A DNA stretch of 64,000 bases from Lotus japonicus (lineage: Eukaryota > Streptophyta > Magnoliopsida > Fabales > Fabaceae): contig NC_080044.1 of NCBI RefSeq assembly GCF_012489685.1, forward strand, positions 66,388,732 through 66,452,731, in the 5' to 3' direction. This document shows, one piece after another, positions 12,756 to 26,179 of this stretch. The translations under genes and the position numbers were made by a program. The notes beneath the pieces are model-generated. The model was not told where the DNA came from and ran no database searches. It saw only the letters and a list, made by a program, of their open reading frames with translations. The stretch's first letter is position 1, and each line of letters starts with the position of its first letter.

Positions 12756-15700
12756 ACCTGGCTGCTAACTTAGCATTGATTCGTGTCACCACTGATTGTT
12801 GTCTATGAGCTCTTAATTTGACAAAAACCCACTCTCCTACATTAAAGCACGGATCCCTCCTTTTCTTGTTAGCATGTGTCTTCATTTTCTCCTGCGCTCG
12901 AAGCAATTGACTTCGCAATTGTCTCAAAGCTTCATCTCTATCAATCAAATCCCTCTGAACTGCTTCTACCCTTGTCTCCCCCTGTAACCAACGCGTAAGT
13001 GTGGGTGGGGATCTTCCATAAACCACTTCAAAAGGGGTTGTTCCTGTAGACACATGGTAATTGGTGTTGAACCAATACTCAGCCCAATGCACCCAAAGTA
13101 CCCAAGTCTTGGGTTGGTCAGAAATAAAACACCTTAAATAGGTTTCAAGGCACCTATTTACTACTTCTGTCTGTCCATCCGACTCCGGATGATAGGCTGA
13201 ACTCATCCTAAGTTGTGTGCCCTGTATCCTGAATATTTCTCTCCAAAAGCTGCTCATAAAAATAGGATCGCGGTCACTGACTATGGATGTTGGAATCCCA
13301 TGAAGCCTCACTATCTCCTTGCAAAATACCTCTGCGATACTCCTTGTTGTATAAGGGTGTTTGAGAGGAATGAAGTGAGAATATTTGGACAATCGATCAA
13401 CCACGACCAATATGGCCTCAAACCCCTTGGACTTGGGTAGTCCTGTGATAAAATCCATAAAAATTTCATCCCATACCTGTTCTGGAATAGGTAAAGGCTA
13501 TAGTAATCCTCTGGGAGAAGTTGCTAAGTACTTTTGACGCTGACAAATATCACAGTTTCTCACATAGTCTTGTATGGTACCCTTCATGCCCACCCAGTAG
13601 ACATTAGCAGCGATTCTACGATATGTTTTGTTGAACCCGGAATGTCCTCCTAAGGGAGAAGCATGGAACTCATTCAAGAGTGTGGGAATGAGTTGAGAGG
13701 TAGAAGGAATTACCAACCTGCCCGCATACAATAGGACCCCTTGTTTGTATTCATACCCTGGCTTTGCATTAGGATCATGGAGCAACTGTCTGATGATGTC
13801 TTGAAGCTTTTCATCTTTACTAACCTCATATTGTACTTGTTGACCCTGTTCCCACAAAGGAAAAGATGTGATTTGGCTCAACTCTGCTCCTTCATGTATC
13901 CTGGAAAAGGCATCTGCTCCTTTATTCATTTTCCCTTGCTTATAGACTATTTCAAAATCATATCCCAGCAACTTTGCAGCCCAGTTTTGTTGTTCCGCTG
14001 TGACTATTCTCTGCTGCATCACTTGTTTCAAGCTTTTCTGGTCAGTGGACACAATAAATCTTCTACCTATCAGGTAAGGTCTCCAATGTTGTATTGCAAG
14101 GACCACATCCATTAACTCTTTCTCATACGCAGACTTGGACAAGTTTCTCACTCCCAAAGCCTTGCTATAGTAAGCAATGGGTCTCTTTTCCTGCATTAGA
14201 ATAGTTCCTATGCCAACACCCGACGCATCACACTCAATTACAAATCCTTTTGAGAAGTCTGGAAGAGACAATACAGGAGCAGTAGTTAGCTTCTCTTTTA
14301 ATTCATCAAAGGCTTTTTGTGCAATGGAACTCCATTTAAAGTTGTCTTTCTTGGTCAACTCTGTCAAGGGCTTAGCTATCTTCCCATAATCCCTTATGAA
14401 CTTCCTATAGTACTCGGTAAGGCCCAGGAACCCTCTCACTCCCTTCACATTTCTTGGAGTTGGCCACGTCAAAACACTCTGTACCTTGCTTGGATCCACA
14501 GCCACTCCTCTTTCACTTATCAAGTGACCCAAATACTCTATGGTTCTTTGGCCAAAGGCGCATTTCTTTTTATTAGCCACCAGTTGATGTTGGGCCAGCA
14601 ACTTTAATACCTTCTCCAAGTGTTCCATGTGAGCCTTCCAGCCTTTACTATATATCAGAATATCGTCAAAGAACACTAGCACACATTTCCTCAATAAATG
14701 GCGAAAGACATCATTCATGAGGCTTTGGAACGTTGAGGGGGCATTCATGAGCCCAAAGGGCATTACCAAGTACTCATAGTGACCCTCATGCGTCCGGAAA
14801 GCTGTTTTCTCAATATCTGAGTCCCTCACACGTACTTGGTGATACCCGGACTTCAAATCAAGCTTACTGTAAAAATCTGCTCCGTGCAATTCATCTAGTA
14901 ACTCTTCAATCACCGGAATAGGAAACTTGTCTGGAATGGTGGCCTTATTAAGCGCTCTGTAGTCCACGCACATCTTGCAAGTGTTGTCCTTCTTTTTCAC
15001 CAAGATCACAGGGCTGGAGAAAGACCTAGTACTGTGTCTGATTACTCCTGTAGCCAACAGGTCTTGGACTTGCTTCTCAATTTCGTTTTTGTGATGGTGA
15101 GAGTACCTATAAGGTCGTACATTCACTGCCCCCTGATTCTCCTTTAGGTTGATGGTGTGCTCCTTATTCCTCCTTGGAGGTAGCCCTGCAGGTTCCTTAA
15201 ACACGTTATCATAGTAAAGTAAAAGTTCTCCCAATTCTTGTTGTCGTTGCTGTGATAGACCAGGTTGTTCTTCTACCTTTCCCTTTTCCATTCCCCATAA
15301 TTCCTGGGGAATTCTATGACTTACTTTTGACAACACACACTGCAACGCTACTAACTCTCTTTCTCCTCCATCGATTCCTTGCAACGTGACCCATTTCTTG
15401 TTGCACCAGAAACTCAGAATCTGTCGCTGCCAATTCACAATCATATCTCCCAGGGTTTTCAGCCACTCCATCCCTAGAACAACATCAATTCCTCCTAGCT
15501 CAAATAGATGCAACGCCGGAGATACTTTAACTTCTCCAATCTCGAGCTCCAGCTCCTTGACTACCCCTATGGACTGATCACGTGTCCCATTCCCTAGTTT
15601 GATGCTCATGGGGGAAGTCTCCTCTACTGGCCACGCCATTCTCTGCACCAATTTCTGAGACACAAAATTGTGTGTCGCGCCACTGTCAACTAGGATTAGT

Positions 15701-16042
15701 ACTGGAATCCCCTTGATTTTCCCTTGCAAGCATACTGTCTTGTGGTTCTCTTTGGAAATGTGATCCAAACTCAGAACGCACATCTCTGCGTTGTTTTCTT
15801 CTCCGAATTCCTCTACTTCTACCGCAAGCTCCTTTGCCTCTGCGTCGTCACTATCTTCGTCCTCCATGACCAAGACCTTCAGGTGCTTGTCTGGGCACTG
15901 ATGCATGGGGTGAAAGGGTCCACCACACTTGAAGCAGAGTCGTTTTTGCCTCATTTCCATCATCTCTTTGTAAGACAGATGGGTGAAGCCTCTGTCTCTG
16001 TATCCAGCTCTTTTCTTTTCCATAGGATTTGTTTTTTTCATT

Positions 16043-16972
16043 CTTTGACCCGATTCCTCCTGGGTTAGGTAACCCTATAGCTTCTTTCTCACGTCCTTTC
16101 ACCATTACCCACTCGGATCCGGTTTTACCCGGTCCATGGGAACTGGGCCTGTTTGACCCGGAGGACCCGGTTCCTGTTCTTGGCCCATGAGCCCAACCCG
16201 TTCCTCTGGTTTCCTTCTCCACCGCTCTGGTCACTTGGAGGAGTTTTGTTCGACTCATTTCCCCCATTGTTTCCAAACTCCTAACCTTCCCTCGAATCTC
16301 CGATCGTAACCCATGGAGAAAATACCCCAAGAACTGCTTATCGGGCAACCTGGGAATCTGAGCTATGAGATACTGTCATTCGGTGATGTACTCATCCATC
16401 GTTCCTCCTTGCTTCAGTTCTGTCAGCTGCTCGTAGATGTCACCATCCCCGTGACCTCCATATCTTCCGAGCAGGGCCTCTTTCAAACCATCCCATGTCA
16501 ATCCTTCATCTTCTCCGATTAGCGAGTTGAAAAAGTGGATCGTAGGACCCTTCATGCTCAGCTGAGCTAGCCTCACCTTGATTTCAGGTGCGGACTCATG
16601 TCCCTGGAAATAGATCTCCGCCCGCGAGATCTATCCAGCTGGATCTTCGCCGGAGAACGATGGTAGTTCCACCTTCTTCACTGCATGGCGATACTCAGAG
16701 AGCATCTCTTCACTGAGCGATTCGGGTCTTGGGTTCACAGAACCCGTTTTCCCGATTGGTAGTTCTCTCGCCGGCGTTCCCTTCGGCACTCCTCCTGAGC
16801 TGCCTTCATCAGCCAACGTCTTCCCTAAGACTCGTTCAAGCATCGCCAGCAAGCTCGCGTGATTCTCCTTCACAGTAGTTTGCACATCAGCGAGGGTGGT
16901 GCGAACTTCAGAAATCTCATTTTCCAAAGCGTCAACCTTAGCATCCATTTGTTTCTTCTTCCTAGGTGGCAT
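16043..16972 (-). pseudogene. Defective gag of the chromovirus
   Basis: Begins MPPRKKKQMDAKVDALE at 16972, just inside the primer site, with a coiled-coil-like N terminus, then VELPSFSGEDP, a hallmark of gypsy Gag, and the capsid-like KGPTIHFFNSL and YEQLTELKQGGTMDEY segments. In-frame stops lie at 16633-16631 and 16378-16376. A one-base shift near the seven-A run at 16031-16037 (minus strand) separates gag from the zinc-knuckle/pol frame. The damage fits decay after insertion, not a regulated shift (see rejected items). Confidence 0.9.
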
Positions 16973-16994
16973 TCACTGGCTCTTCCTCGACGAT

Positions 16995-17010
16995 CCGGTA
17001 GGTCGGACCA
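16995..17010 (-). other. Primer-binding site, tRNA-Tyr type
   Basis: Three bases inside the 5' LTR, the plus strand reads CCGGTAGGTCGGACCA. This is the 3' end of plant tRNA-Tyr with CCA, with one mismatch to my recollection of the usual CCGGCAGGTCGGA. The minus-strand element therefore carries the complementary TGGTCCGACC. Initiator tRNA-Met is the more common primer for plant retroelements. Confidence 0.8.
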
Positions 17011-17013
17011 ATT

Positions 17014-17415
17014 TGTTAGGACCCAAATCGCTGTTCTATGGAAAGCAGTAAGGAAATGAGAACAAGAAATATATCTGAGAGCTTTATTGAACTTGCAAAA
17101 TGGATTACAGAAGGAATGGAGAAATCTCCTTTAATTCCCTGACTCAGAGCAGAGCTCCGCTTAGGAAGTTAGCACTTCCTAATCATTCTCAATACTATAA
17201 TATCTAAAGGTATCCTCAACATTCCCTCTCCTATTCCTTATATTCAGATACTGACTTGCCATCTCTCAGTCCCCACCTGTCACCTCTCCTAACTAACTTA
17301 GCCATTATTTCCCTTCTTACCCCTTCTAGAATACACCTGAAAGATTCTAGGCTTATTTGTCCTATTATGGATCAACTCCTCATGTGGCAATGATGTAGAA
17401 ATAGGAATCCTATCA
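17014..17415 (-). repeat. 5' LTR of the chromovirus
   Basis: A 402-bp LTR adjoining the right GAAAT duplication. It is upstream of gag in the element's minus orientation and would contain its promoter. Confidence 0.95.
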
Positions 17416-17420
17416 GAAAT

Positions 17421-18176
17421 TGTCATAACACATGAAACTAAAAACCAAACAAACCAACCATGCACCTTGACATTTTGCCTCATAATTCAAATTTTTTCTA
17501 TTGATTCTCTCTTGGAAGTTGAAAAAACATCAGCTCGAGTTTCCAAACAGACCCTTAAGGATCAAAACCAGCCCCTTGCCTTAAGATTCAGATTTTTCTG
17601 TTAATACTCAAACAGACCCTCAAGTTTGAATTTATATTCAAGAGAATGCAACATAAACGGAATCCACCCTTTCCATTCACATTCGCTGTCTTGGAAAGCA
17701 CAAGTCTGAATTACGAGACCATCAAACATCCATTGGGCCTCCTACCGAAACACACTTGGTGTTTTTTTTTTAATGCGAGCTACACACAATCTCATTCTCC
17801 TAATTTTCATAAAACTGGCAATGCCGTTATTTTATATAGGGAAAAAACTTACAGATAAGGGTTTTTTTTTTTGCATGCTAAAATGAATCATTGACATCAT
17901 ACAGAAATAAACTCTTTTCTTGGTATAAGGCCACTCATTTTCTGACCTCTTTTTCTAGGTATAATGTGAAGCATATCAGACTATGTTAGCAACTCCAAGT
18001 TGAAATGGGAAATCACTAACGAAAGAATAAGATCGGATGTATGTTGCTGCTGCAACAAGTGCCGTGCTGTTGCAACTCGCACCAATGAAATCCTTCCTAG
18101 AATCGCCAGATAACTATTCCATCAGAAGTTAGAACCATAGCACAACACTAGAAGTTTGAAATGATTTGATTTTCGT
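17421..18176. other. Intergenic and 3' flank of the 5'-nucleotidase gene
   Basis: AT-rich DNA between the retrotransposon target duplication and the nucleotidase stop codon; the right part is probably its 3' UTR. I see no gene or transposon ends. Confidence 0.5.
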
Positions 18177-21100
18177 TCATCCAGTTTTGAACAAATTTGA
18201 CGCAACCTGGAAAAACATATAAACAACCAAGGAGTTACAGAAATGCACGAGGAAGCATGGGATAACAAGATGTTGAATTTTCTTTTCAGTTTTGTTTGGA
18301 GAAAAAGAGTATGGGGTTGGCGACATAAATAACATTTATGAAGAAGAATGTATTACCTTGACATGATGAGGCATGATCTTGACATCAAACGGAACATGAA
18401 GCCATGCTTCAGGTGAATGGAGAAGAAAATTCTCTGGCTTACTGGTATAAACATCTGCATACTGGTGAATGTTATGAGCAAAAGCAGATTCTTGCCCTGT
18501 GCTAGTTAGGAATGTAGCTCCAAAAGATCTGTTAAACATCATCTTCATCTTGTTGCGTGCTTTTAGTCTCTCCACATTAAGTTCTTCCAGAAGCGAATTG
18601 CAAGCTGCAGTTCTCAGACTATTAGCTGCAGTTGCATGCAACTTACCGAGTAGCTCCTGTATTATATGAAACTTTGCCTGCATAGTTCAACAAAATATTA
18701 CCGCATAAAATGTGCATCGCTAATATACAGTTGAAGAAAGCAATTACAGTGTTACTTATCAACCAAAAATGGACCTCTAATAACAATAGAAACAATTCAT
18801 TTAATGCATGATGCGACTTCAGTGGATCACTTTTATGGTTGTACCAATTTCCACAATGTCCAAATGTCTATAATTTAACAAAACAAAACATCTTACAATT
18901 TAAGTGGAAGACAGGGGATATGTTATCATTTAGTTACAAACTACCTACATGAATAAGAAAACTAAACTAATTTGATTTTTGTTTTTATTTATAGTTCTAG
19001 CATTTCACCACGTTGCAATTCATCTTTTCAATTAATATTTTCATATCATCCATCTACAATAACATATTAACATTTAGCAAGCTTAAAAATGGGTTGACAA
19101 TCATAAAGTTGACTCAATTCTATATAATAAATGCTAACATATTACTAATCACTAGTGTTGAAAAATTCAGCTCGGACCAACCCGTCAGACCAGCTAACTT
19201 GGGAACCAGCCATGAAATTGGTCAAAGCGACTCATAGATCAGACATGCAATCAACTTGGTAAAAATAAGTTTGGCTCGGTTGTTGATGATGAACAGAATG
19301 AGTCAGCTTTAACAAAAACACAATTTATTTGAAAAACAATAATTTAGTAATTTGCGTGTTAATACTCACTAAGAAAAGGAAACAAACAATTAGATTCCCA
19401 TTGAACTCTTAGGGAAAAAATAATTGTATCCTCTAATAAAATCAATCTTTGTTTTCAAGATAAATAACTTCAATTTCCATTGACTACTGTTTCCAAATTT
19501 TCATTGAATCTTTCACTCCTCAAGCGGATAACATAATCATAAAGTTTTTTTAGTTGGTTAACCTTTAATACAACCACCTACAGAAAGTAACATAAAACCA
19601 TCAAAGGCATATGTAACAAGATATTAAGGATACCTGCTCAAAGCGGTAGGTATCTTCATTTTGTATTTGTATTTCATTCTGCAATATTAAAGAAATAATC
19701 CATATAAGAATGTCTATGTTTCTGATGTTAACTATGACAAAAGTTCTACATGCATGATGCATCAGTAACTCAAGAAGGATGATATAGATCATCAAAGAAA
19801 CATTCTGCAAGCACAAAATTAACATTTCTAAATAAAATTTCGAATCATAATTTCATATATCTTTTAGCGTTCACCAGGGACTTTGAACATTCAAGTTCAA
19901 CTACTGTGTTTCTAACATTCACCACCATGAACACACAAAGAACTGTAAGTTCTATTTTTCCAAAGGTTAGCTTTCATATCAATAGCAGAAAATGTTTTGC
20001 TTTTTGATTAGGAACCAAATTGTACAACACCACATGACAGCTAAAGTAACCAGTGAAAGGAATGCAGCTTCGTCAGTTACAACATAATCAAGTGAAACAC
20101 ACTGATTAGTTAAAAGATATGCCAAAGTAAATGATGGTTCTTTATTGAAACAATATTAGATATAAAACCAAACATGAGTCTGGACCTACCAGTTTTAAGT
20201 CTTTAGGGGAATTAATCATTTGCCAGAAAAAGGAGAGAAATTAAATTCATGAGAAGAGGGCACAATAATTATGGCAACCAGTTATTAGCACATTCTCAAA
20301 GGAGGACGTCATTGTCTAAGCTGACAATGTACATTTAATAACAGCTGAAGATCACATACATATATAATAACAACTGAAGGAGGATGTCACTGTCTAAGTT
20401 GGCAGCATACATAAACAACTGAAGATCACATAAAGCCATCTGATACAGACCGATGAGAGGGGAGAGCTTTGCTTTTAACAGGAGCTGTGTCTCTCCCATC
20501 CAGCCAGGACGAGATATAAAGAGTAGTCCATACCCACTGGCAGTGGATAAACAACTATGAAGAATCTTTCTCTAGAGAAGAACCCACTCTCAAAAGCCAG
20601 GCTGATGAGAGAGGAAAGCCTCCAATATAAACTAGCTAATAACATAATTGGATTTCTGCTTAACAAACACAAGCAAGTATGAAAGAGCCATCATTAATAC
20701 TATAAAAGGAACCAACCTCACTAGAGGCCTGACCATACAAAATGTTTAAACATGTGTATATATGCAGACAGGAAATAAATAATAATATAGCATTAGCCTG
20801 TTTTCCTGGGAGTTGTATGGATCTATTAAGGAGTTATGCCAACTCATCTATCTATAAGAAATTCATGGAAGATACTGACAAGCAAGTTAAACAATCTACA
20901 TGAAAATGGATTATATAGCAGACATACCTCCAGTTCATGTATAATGGCGGCGGTGCGCCAACCTGCCTTTGAGGGCCCTCTTAAGTCGCTAAATAGGTGA
21001 TCTCCAAAATATATCACCTAATGGAAAGTGTGAATTTTATCATTCTAGGGGCTTCAAGTGTAACGATGGTTTAGGAACAGAGAGAGTTTATTATTGATAG

Positions 21101-24100
21101 AATTATTACAGATACAAGTCATACAACTATAATGGAGTCTCTGCACTTGAACTATAACAGCCTAAACTGACTAGTAACTAACTTTACAGTCGGCACTAAC
21201 TGACTACAACTTCCATATATATATATATATATTACTCTGTACATGGAGTGTAGCTCAACTATCATAGCCCAATACTGTGAATGAATCTTAATGCAAAATT
21301 GTGTATTTGCTCTGCAAATAAAACTAATTGTAAAGTTTAAGTAAATCAAAATAATATGAAGTGTGGTTTATCAAACATCAAATAAAAGCATACCTCCGGG
21401 CCTTTCCACTTGGTTATTTGAAGAAAGGATTTGAGGCATCCATGATAATATATTTTATCTTGATGAAATTTATCAACCTTGGTAAAAGTTAATGTGTCCT
21501 TCTGTGTGTCATAACAACTGCATGAAAGAGCCAGTGACATTTAAGACCTCACAAAGAATTCAGGATTTTAGAAATGATGAGGAGAAAATTACTTGACAAA
21601 AGAAAATGATACAGATTAGCTTTGTGCATGAGAAGAATTTACATCCAGCCACACTATGCTCAATTGCTTTAAGATTCAAATTTTATTTGTTTCTCAATCA
21701 TTTACTTCATTTGCCATTAATTACTGTAATTCAAAACAGAGTAATATCCGAACAATCTAGTCCTAAAGTCAGTTTTGAACTATTTAAAATGTAGCACAAT
21801 GATCCCAGTCGTCCTTCATAAAAAAAGTAAGAATATAAAGAATTATGAGTATAAAAAATGAACACCATATCACATAGGATGTATACGATACAAACCGGAA
21901 TGGATGCTCAGATGTATAAAACTGTGGTTTATTTGCCTTAGCAATCACAACATCAAACAGTTCTGTCCAGGAGTCTCTACAATCCATAGAATCCTAATCA
22001 ACATTTAAGAATAAAATCAAGGAAAATATGGCCAGATATGAAAAGTGAAAAACAGTAATATATAACAAATATTATATTAAAAACCAAGTAAGGACCTTTT
22101 AACAAAACATTAAAAAAGACCTGACAGCTAGTGTCAATGTTAACCATCTAACTGATAAAACATAACTCCAGCATGCAAGAGGATAAAAGAAACAAGAAGT
22201 ATTTAGAGTTGGAGCTCCGACTGACCCAAATTGACAATAACTGGGTCATGCAACTTTCCAAACTAAGAAAAATAAACTAAAAAAATTATTAAACTCTAAC
22301 AAGTACTGTGAAGGCTAAAGAAAAACATTGCATGATATAAACAAAACGTGTCATATGAATTCCAGTTAATCAAATACCTCTAACATAAAACGCATCCCTC
22401 CATCCACAAAGTGATAAGGAGAATTGGTCAACAAGAAAAGCTTCTTCCCCCTCTCCCTTAGCATCTTAAGAAAACATAATATCTTTCCCTGAAATATTCA
22501 CCAACAGATAAATAATAACGATAAACTTTCAACTAGACAATAAAATAACTCGATTCGATAATACAACCACATTAAGATACAATGTGTACTTTGATATTAG
22601 ATAGACAAAAAAAAACTTTATTAAGATACTAGATCCTGAATTAGGTTTGTGAAATTTTTGTAGACAACTTATTGCAGCATCTGTTGCACACATTCATCAA
22701 AAACATTTAATAGAAATATGTAAAATGGTTTGAACTTACATTTTTAACTAAGTATTTGTGTGGATCAGAGAGAATTCCTTGATGAACGATGCCACTTCGG
22801 TGGACATGTTCAATTGCACGAACAACATCTTCATAAATGTAGGAAGCATCAAATTCTAGCTTAGCATCAACGAAGTATTGCACTATATCTGCAAGGAGGC
22901 ATGCCTGCAGAGTAGTGATATAAACAATCAATTCTCAACCTAAGATTTTACGGCAGCAAGAGGCTTCACAATAGGCTACCCAGGACGTGGCAAATGAAAT
23001 TGGCAAGGGAAGAGAGTTTAAGCTTTCAAGAGAATTTTCAAATTTCAGAGGGATCAGTACTGCATTGCAAGAGTTTGGCCTTCAGTTTAAGTTTTATAAT
23101 TTCAAGACATTGGGAACCAACTCCTGCCTCGGTAGTAGAGATTTAGCTTAACAGTCTGAAAGACCTGCTTAGGTATGCAGTAGATATTGCACTCAGTTTA
23201 ACCAGAAGGAAACCAATAAAATTGTTAGTGTAACTGTCACAGAACAAATGACCGATTGAAGAAGCAAGAGTAATTTTAGAATTCTGTATAATAGGCCAAG
23301 TCTGATTAAGGGTGCATTTGCATTAGTTTGTTTTAGTAAATGCTTTTATGATAATATCTTCTTTCAGAGCTACTTTGCTGAAGCTACTTTTTCTAGTTCT
23401 GAAAAAAAACACTCAAACTGCTTTTCCAGAGTGCTTGCTTTTCTTAAAAGACACTCGTCTAATTATCATAAAAAAAATTCACCTAAACTTTTTTTCTTTG
23501 AAAATAACATAAACAATCCTATGAGGAACAAAATCTATCAAATTACTTCCAGCTAATTTCTATTTCCATTCTTTTAAACATTTTTTCTTTGAAAATAACA
23601 TAAACAATCCTATGAGGAACAAAATCTATCAAATTACTTCCAGCTAATTTCTATTTCCATTCTTTTATGCATTATATAAGCAGTAATCTTCATAAACTAA
23701 GATGATTCAATCCTGACTCCTGGTGCTATTTCTCATCTCTTGCAAGGTAATAATAAACAGAGATCTAATGGTGGTCCACATGTCCATTTCTTCAAGTATA
23801 CTGGGTTCAGAAACAGGGAAAGATACTGTAGCAGTCCCTTCAGGATGAATTTTGAAGGTGGTATGTTAATGGTAGCTTGTCTATGTAACTTAATGATATG
23901 AATAAAATTCTGTAACATTTGAAGAAAAGTACAAGACTCATGGCATGAAATTTCAATAAGGCAAAGCTCCAAAACTGGGCAGTACCAAAGGTCCTCTAGC
24001 CATTAACCAGATAATTATCATAGAATGAAAGGGTGACGGGGAACTGACCTCACTAAAGCAGAAGAAATCCATCAAACCAACAAGTGATCGGGCTTGATCA

Positions 24101-25301
24101 CGACCAATATGCCGTGTGCCATATATATCACGTATTTCCTTTGGGCTTAGCTGTAAAGTTATTTGAAAGAAAGTAATCTATGTAAAAAACATTTTACTTG
24201 TAATTCATCAATCATCATTTCTGTTACAATGGACAAATAGTGCTAAAAGAAGTTTATCAAATTTAAGTAAGCCGCTATTCATCAATACAAGCATCTCAAC
24301 ATGTCCATTATGCAATCTTACATAAGAAGTTACGAAAAACAAATCCAAGACAATAAAGAATCAGAGCCAAATACCCTTCGTCTACCATAGTAGCATCCGT
24401 CTGGCTCAATTGAACCAAAGAAATCCAGCTTCAAGAGACACCCTTTTGACTTATCATAGCAAAGTCCTCTAATGGGGAAAGCTGCATCATATTTAAAACC
24501 CATGCAAATCTCTGGATACCTAAGCTGAAATAAGCAACAAAAAGAGTAAGAAAACGAACAACCACAGTTGTAAAAACAAACAGCCCGAGACAGATGATTG
24601 GAGCTAACCTCATTAACCATATACTCCTTGGCAAGGTCATATATCAGAGTCTGCAAATGGGTCGAGTAATGTGCCAAAGTGTAATCGTAATCGAACCCAT
24701 AAACTTGCAAATTGTCCAATCTCAGATTCTTATTCACATAAATGCCTAATCCAAAACACCGAAAAGAGAACAGAATCAAATCAACACGCACAAAGAAAAA
24801 AACACACACACACACACATTCATTAATTGTTGAAGCAATGAATGAACCTTTGGGATTCATTTTGGGCATTTGTTTGAGTGCATCAGGAATCTTAAGAAAA
24901 CTCTGTTTGGCAGCTTCGTATTCGCGACGGAGAGTGGCTATCTCCTCATCATCAGATTGCGACGCACACTGCTCCAATGATTCAATGACGCTGTAGCTTC
25001 GCGAAAACCCTAAACCGTGAAAGAGTGTGAAATTGTGAATCAATGAAAGCGAGATTTTCATTTCAACAATTCATAATGAATCTCTTTTTGTGAATCAATG
25101 AAAGCATTACAAATGAAGTAGATTGATGATAAGAAAAATACCTTGTTGGAGTGCAGAAGATGAAATCAGCGTGGAACCCTGTGACAGTGGAAACAGAAGA
25201 GTGAGTAAGTGAGTGTTTGCTATTGAACAAGAATGAGAGTGAAAAAGAGAGAAGAAGAGTACGTGATTACGAAGGGTTCGAATACGAAGAAGAGAAGCCA
25301 T
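18177..25301 (-). CDS. HAD-family 5'-nucleotidase (NT5C2/NT5DC-like), complete
   Basis: Fourteen exons join in frame to 536 codons plus TGA: 25301-25263, 25178-25142, 25009-24848, 24745-24609, 24524-24375, 24150-24049, 22904-22740, 22488-22378, 21993-21896, 21517-21394, 21017-20928, 19678-19634, 18677-18357, 18206-18177. The N terminus (MASLLRIRTLRNHGSTLISS...GFSRSYS) is Arg/Ser-rich without acids, suggesting mitochondrial or plastid import. HAD motif I is GFDYDYT with nucleophile D98 and acid/base D100; motif II is LLTNS (T285); motif IV is YFGDHLFSDL (D381 and D386). This matches the NT5C2-type purine 5'-nucleotidase family, which removes phosphate from nucleoside monophosphates. Substrate and compartment are inferred. 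The largest intron (22905-24048) contains a 91-bp tandem duplication. Length fits the plant family. Confidence 0.95.
23490..23668. repeat. Tandem duplication of 91 bp in a nucleotidase intron
   Basis: Two nearly identical copies starting ttttttctttgaaaataaca (23490 and 23581) lie head to tail in the intron between 22905 and 24048. They differ only at their ends, so the duplication is recent. It does not touch splice sites. Confidence 0.9.
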
Positions 25302-26179
25302 TTGGATTTGGATTGGTGTATTGTGAAATTGAGATGTGGTGTGATGTGCGACGCTCAAGAGGGAAAAGCATGTGCAGTGTGACTCTAACTGCCCTTTGTT
25401 TTTACGCGCCTAATTTTCCCTAACGAATTCAGTTGAAGGGAAGAAAGTAGCTGCTATCAATGCCTATGAATATTCTTTCAGAAATGAAACTGATCTTTGC
25501 CTCTTCGTTTTTGCGTCATTCATGTCCCTTCCTCTCACATCCCCAATTTTTGTTCTACATTTATTGGACTATCCTTTTCCCATTAAGGTACAAAAATAGA
25601 AACATATTTCATTTTAGAAAGTTACTTTAATTGAATGAATGTATCTTTTTACTTGATGCAAGCACTTCAAAATTAAATGGTCATGATGCTTGCAGTTAGT
25701 AGAATTTAGATCTTCTTGTCATCATGCGGTCTCTACAGCATTAAAATGACAACTCTTCAATTTTTTTTGGCCAATTTAACTTTAAATTAAAAAATCAATT
25801 TTAACTATTTAATGTAAAAATCAAGGGCCAAGAAAGGGAGAAGCCAATGTTTAAGAGAGATTGGACAGATGTGTAGGCGTGTAGCCTCCAAGGAATTTAT
25901 GGATACTAGGGTTGCTTTAGAGGTTAGACACTTGATCAAGTTATGGGCCTAATATATTTTTTTAAATGGTAAAGTATAGAAAAAGGCTAGGTTGGGAATA
26001 GAACCCATGTATCAAGACAATCATTTACACCTTATGCTGGCTGGGCTGCCCTTGTCAACTTATGCCGGTTGGCCTGCCTTTGCCACACTAAACACAGTCA
26101 ATTTTTTTTTTTAATGAAAATTGATCAAAATAATTTACATGAGAAAGAAAAGAAAATGGATCACAGTAGAATCATGCGG
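25302..26179. other. Upstream region of the nucleotidase gene
   Basis: The right flank of the ATG at 25301 should hold the promoter and 5' UTR. No clear TATA box is evident. The part from 25450 to 26179 is AT-rich without a recognisable gene. Confidence 0.5.

Larger units (their letters stand above)
11540..16041 (-). pseudogene. Defective pol (knuckle, PR, RT, RNase H, IN, chromodomain)
   Basis: A long frame (16041-13498) holds the Gag zinc knuckle CFKCGGPFHPMHQC, protease DSGATHNF, RT landmarks (SKLDLKSGYHQV, and FFDDILIYSK carrying the catalytic DD), RNase H (ECDASGVGIG) and the integrase zinc finger (HASPLGGHSGF...CDICQ). It stops at a TAG (13500-13498). The frame continues through the integrase core (MDFITGLPKS, SIVSDRDPIF, HPESDGQTE: the D, D and E regions) to 12764. 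There the hAT element interrupts it. Beyond the insertion (12018 leftward) come the C-terminal GPYPIL.RIG segment and a chromodomain (VLIQWKGKPAEEATWEE), ending at 11540 inside the LTR. One nonsense codon and one insertion therefore disable pol. Confidence 0.93.
11256..17415 (-). mobile_element. Chromodomain Ty3/gypsy LTR retrotransposon, full length but defective
   Basis: Two near-identical 402-bp direct LTRs (11256-11657 and 17014-17415) begin TGTTAGGACC and end CCTATCA, flanked by the 5-bp duplication GAAAT (11251-11255 and 17416-17420). The element reads right to left: 5' LTR, tRNA-Tyr-like primer site, gag, protease, RT, RNase H, integrase, chromodomain, polypurine tract, 3' LTR. I count about six mismatches between the LTRs, so insertion was recent. 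Coding capacity is destroyed by in-frame stops, a frameshift and a 729-bp hAT insertion. Without the hAT and its duplicated site the element is about 5.4 kb. Domain order and chromodomain place it among chromoviruses; the clade was not determined. Confidence 0.95.

Noticed and set aside
13741..15577. Plus-strand open frames across the pol region
   Set aside because: They are antisense shadows of the minus-strand pol gene with no domain resemblance.
16025..16050. Possible programmed -1 frameshift between gag and pol at an A-run
   Set aside because: A -1 slip at the A AAA AAC heptamer would lead to the wrong frame; pol lies in the +1 frame, and the element has other random stops, so a single-base deletion in the A-run is simpler.
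17298..17483. Frame overlapping the right LTR
   Set aside because: It is the LTR copy of the chromodomain frame's read-through tail joined to flanking DNA, not a gene.
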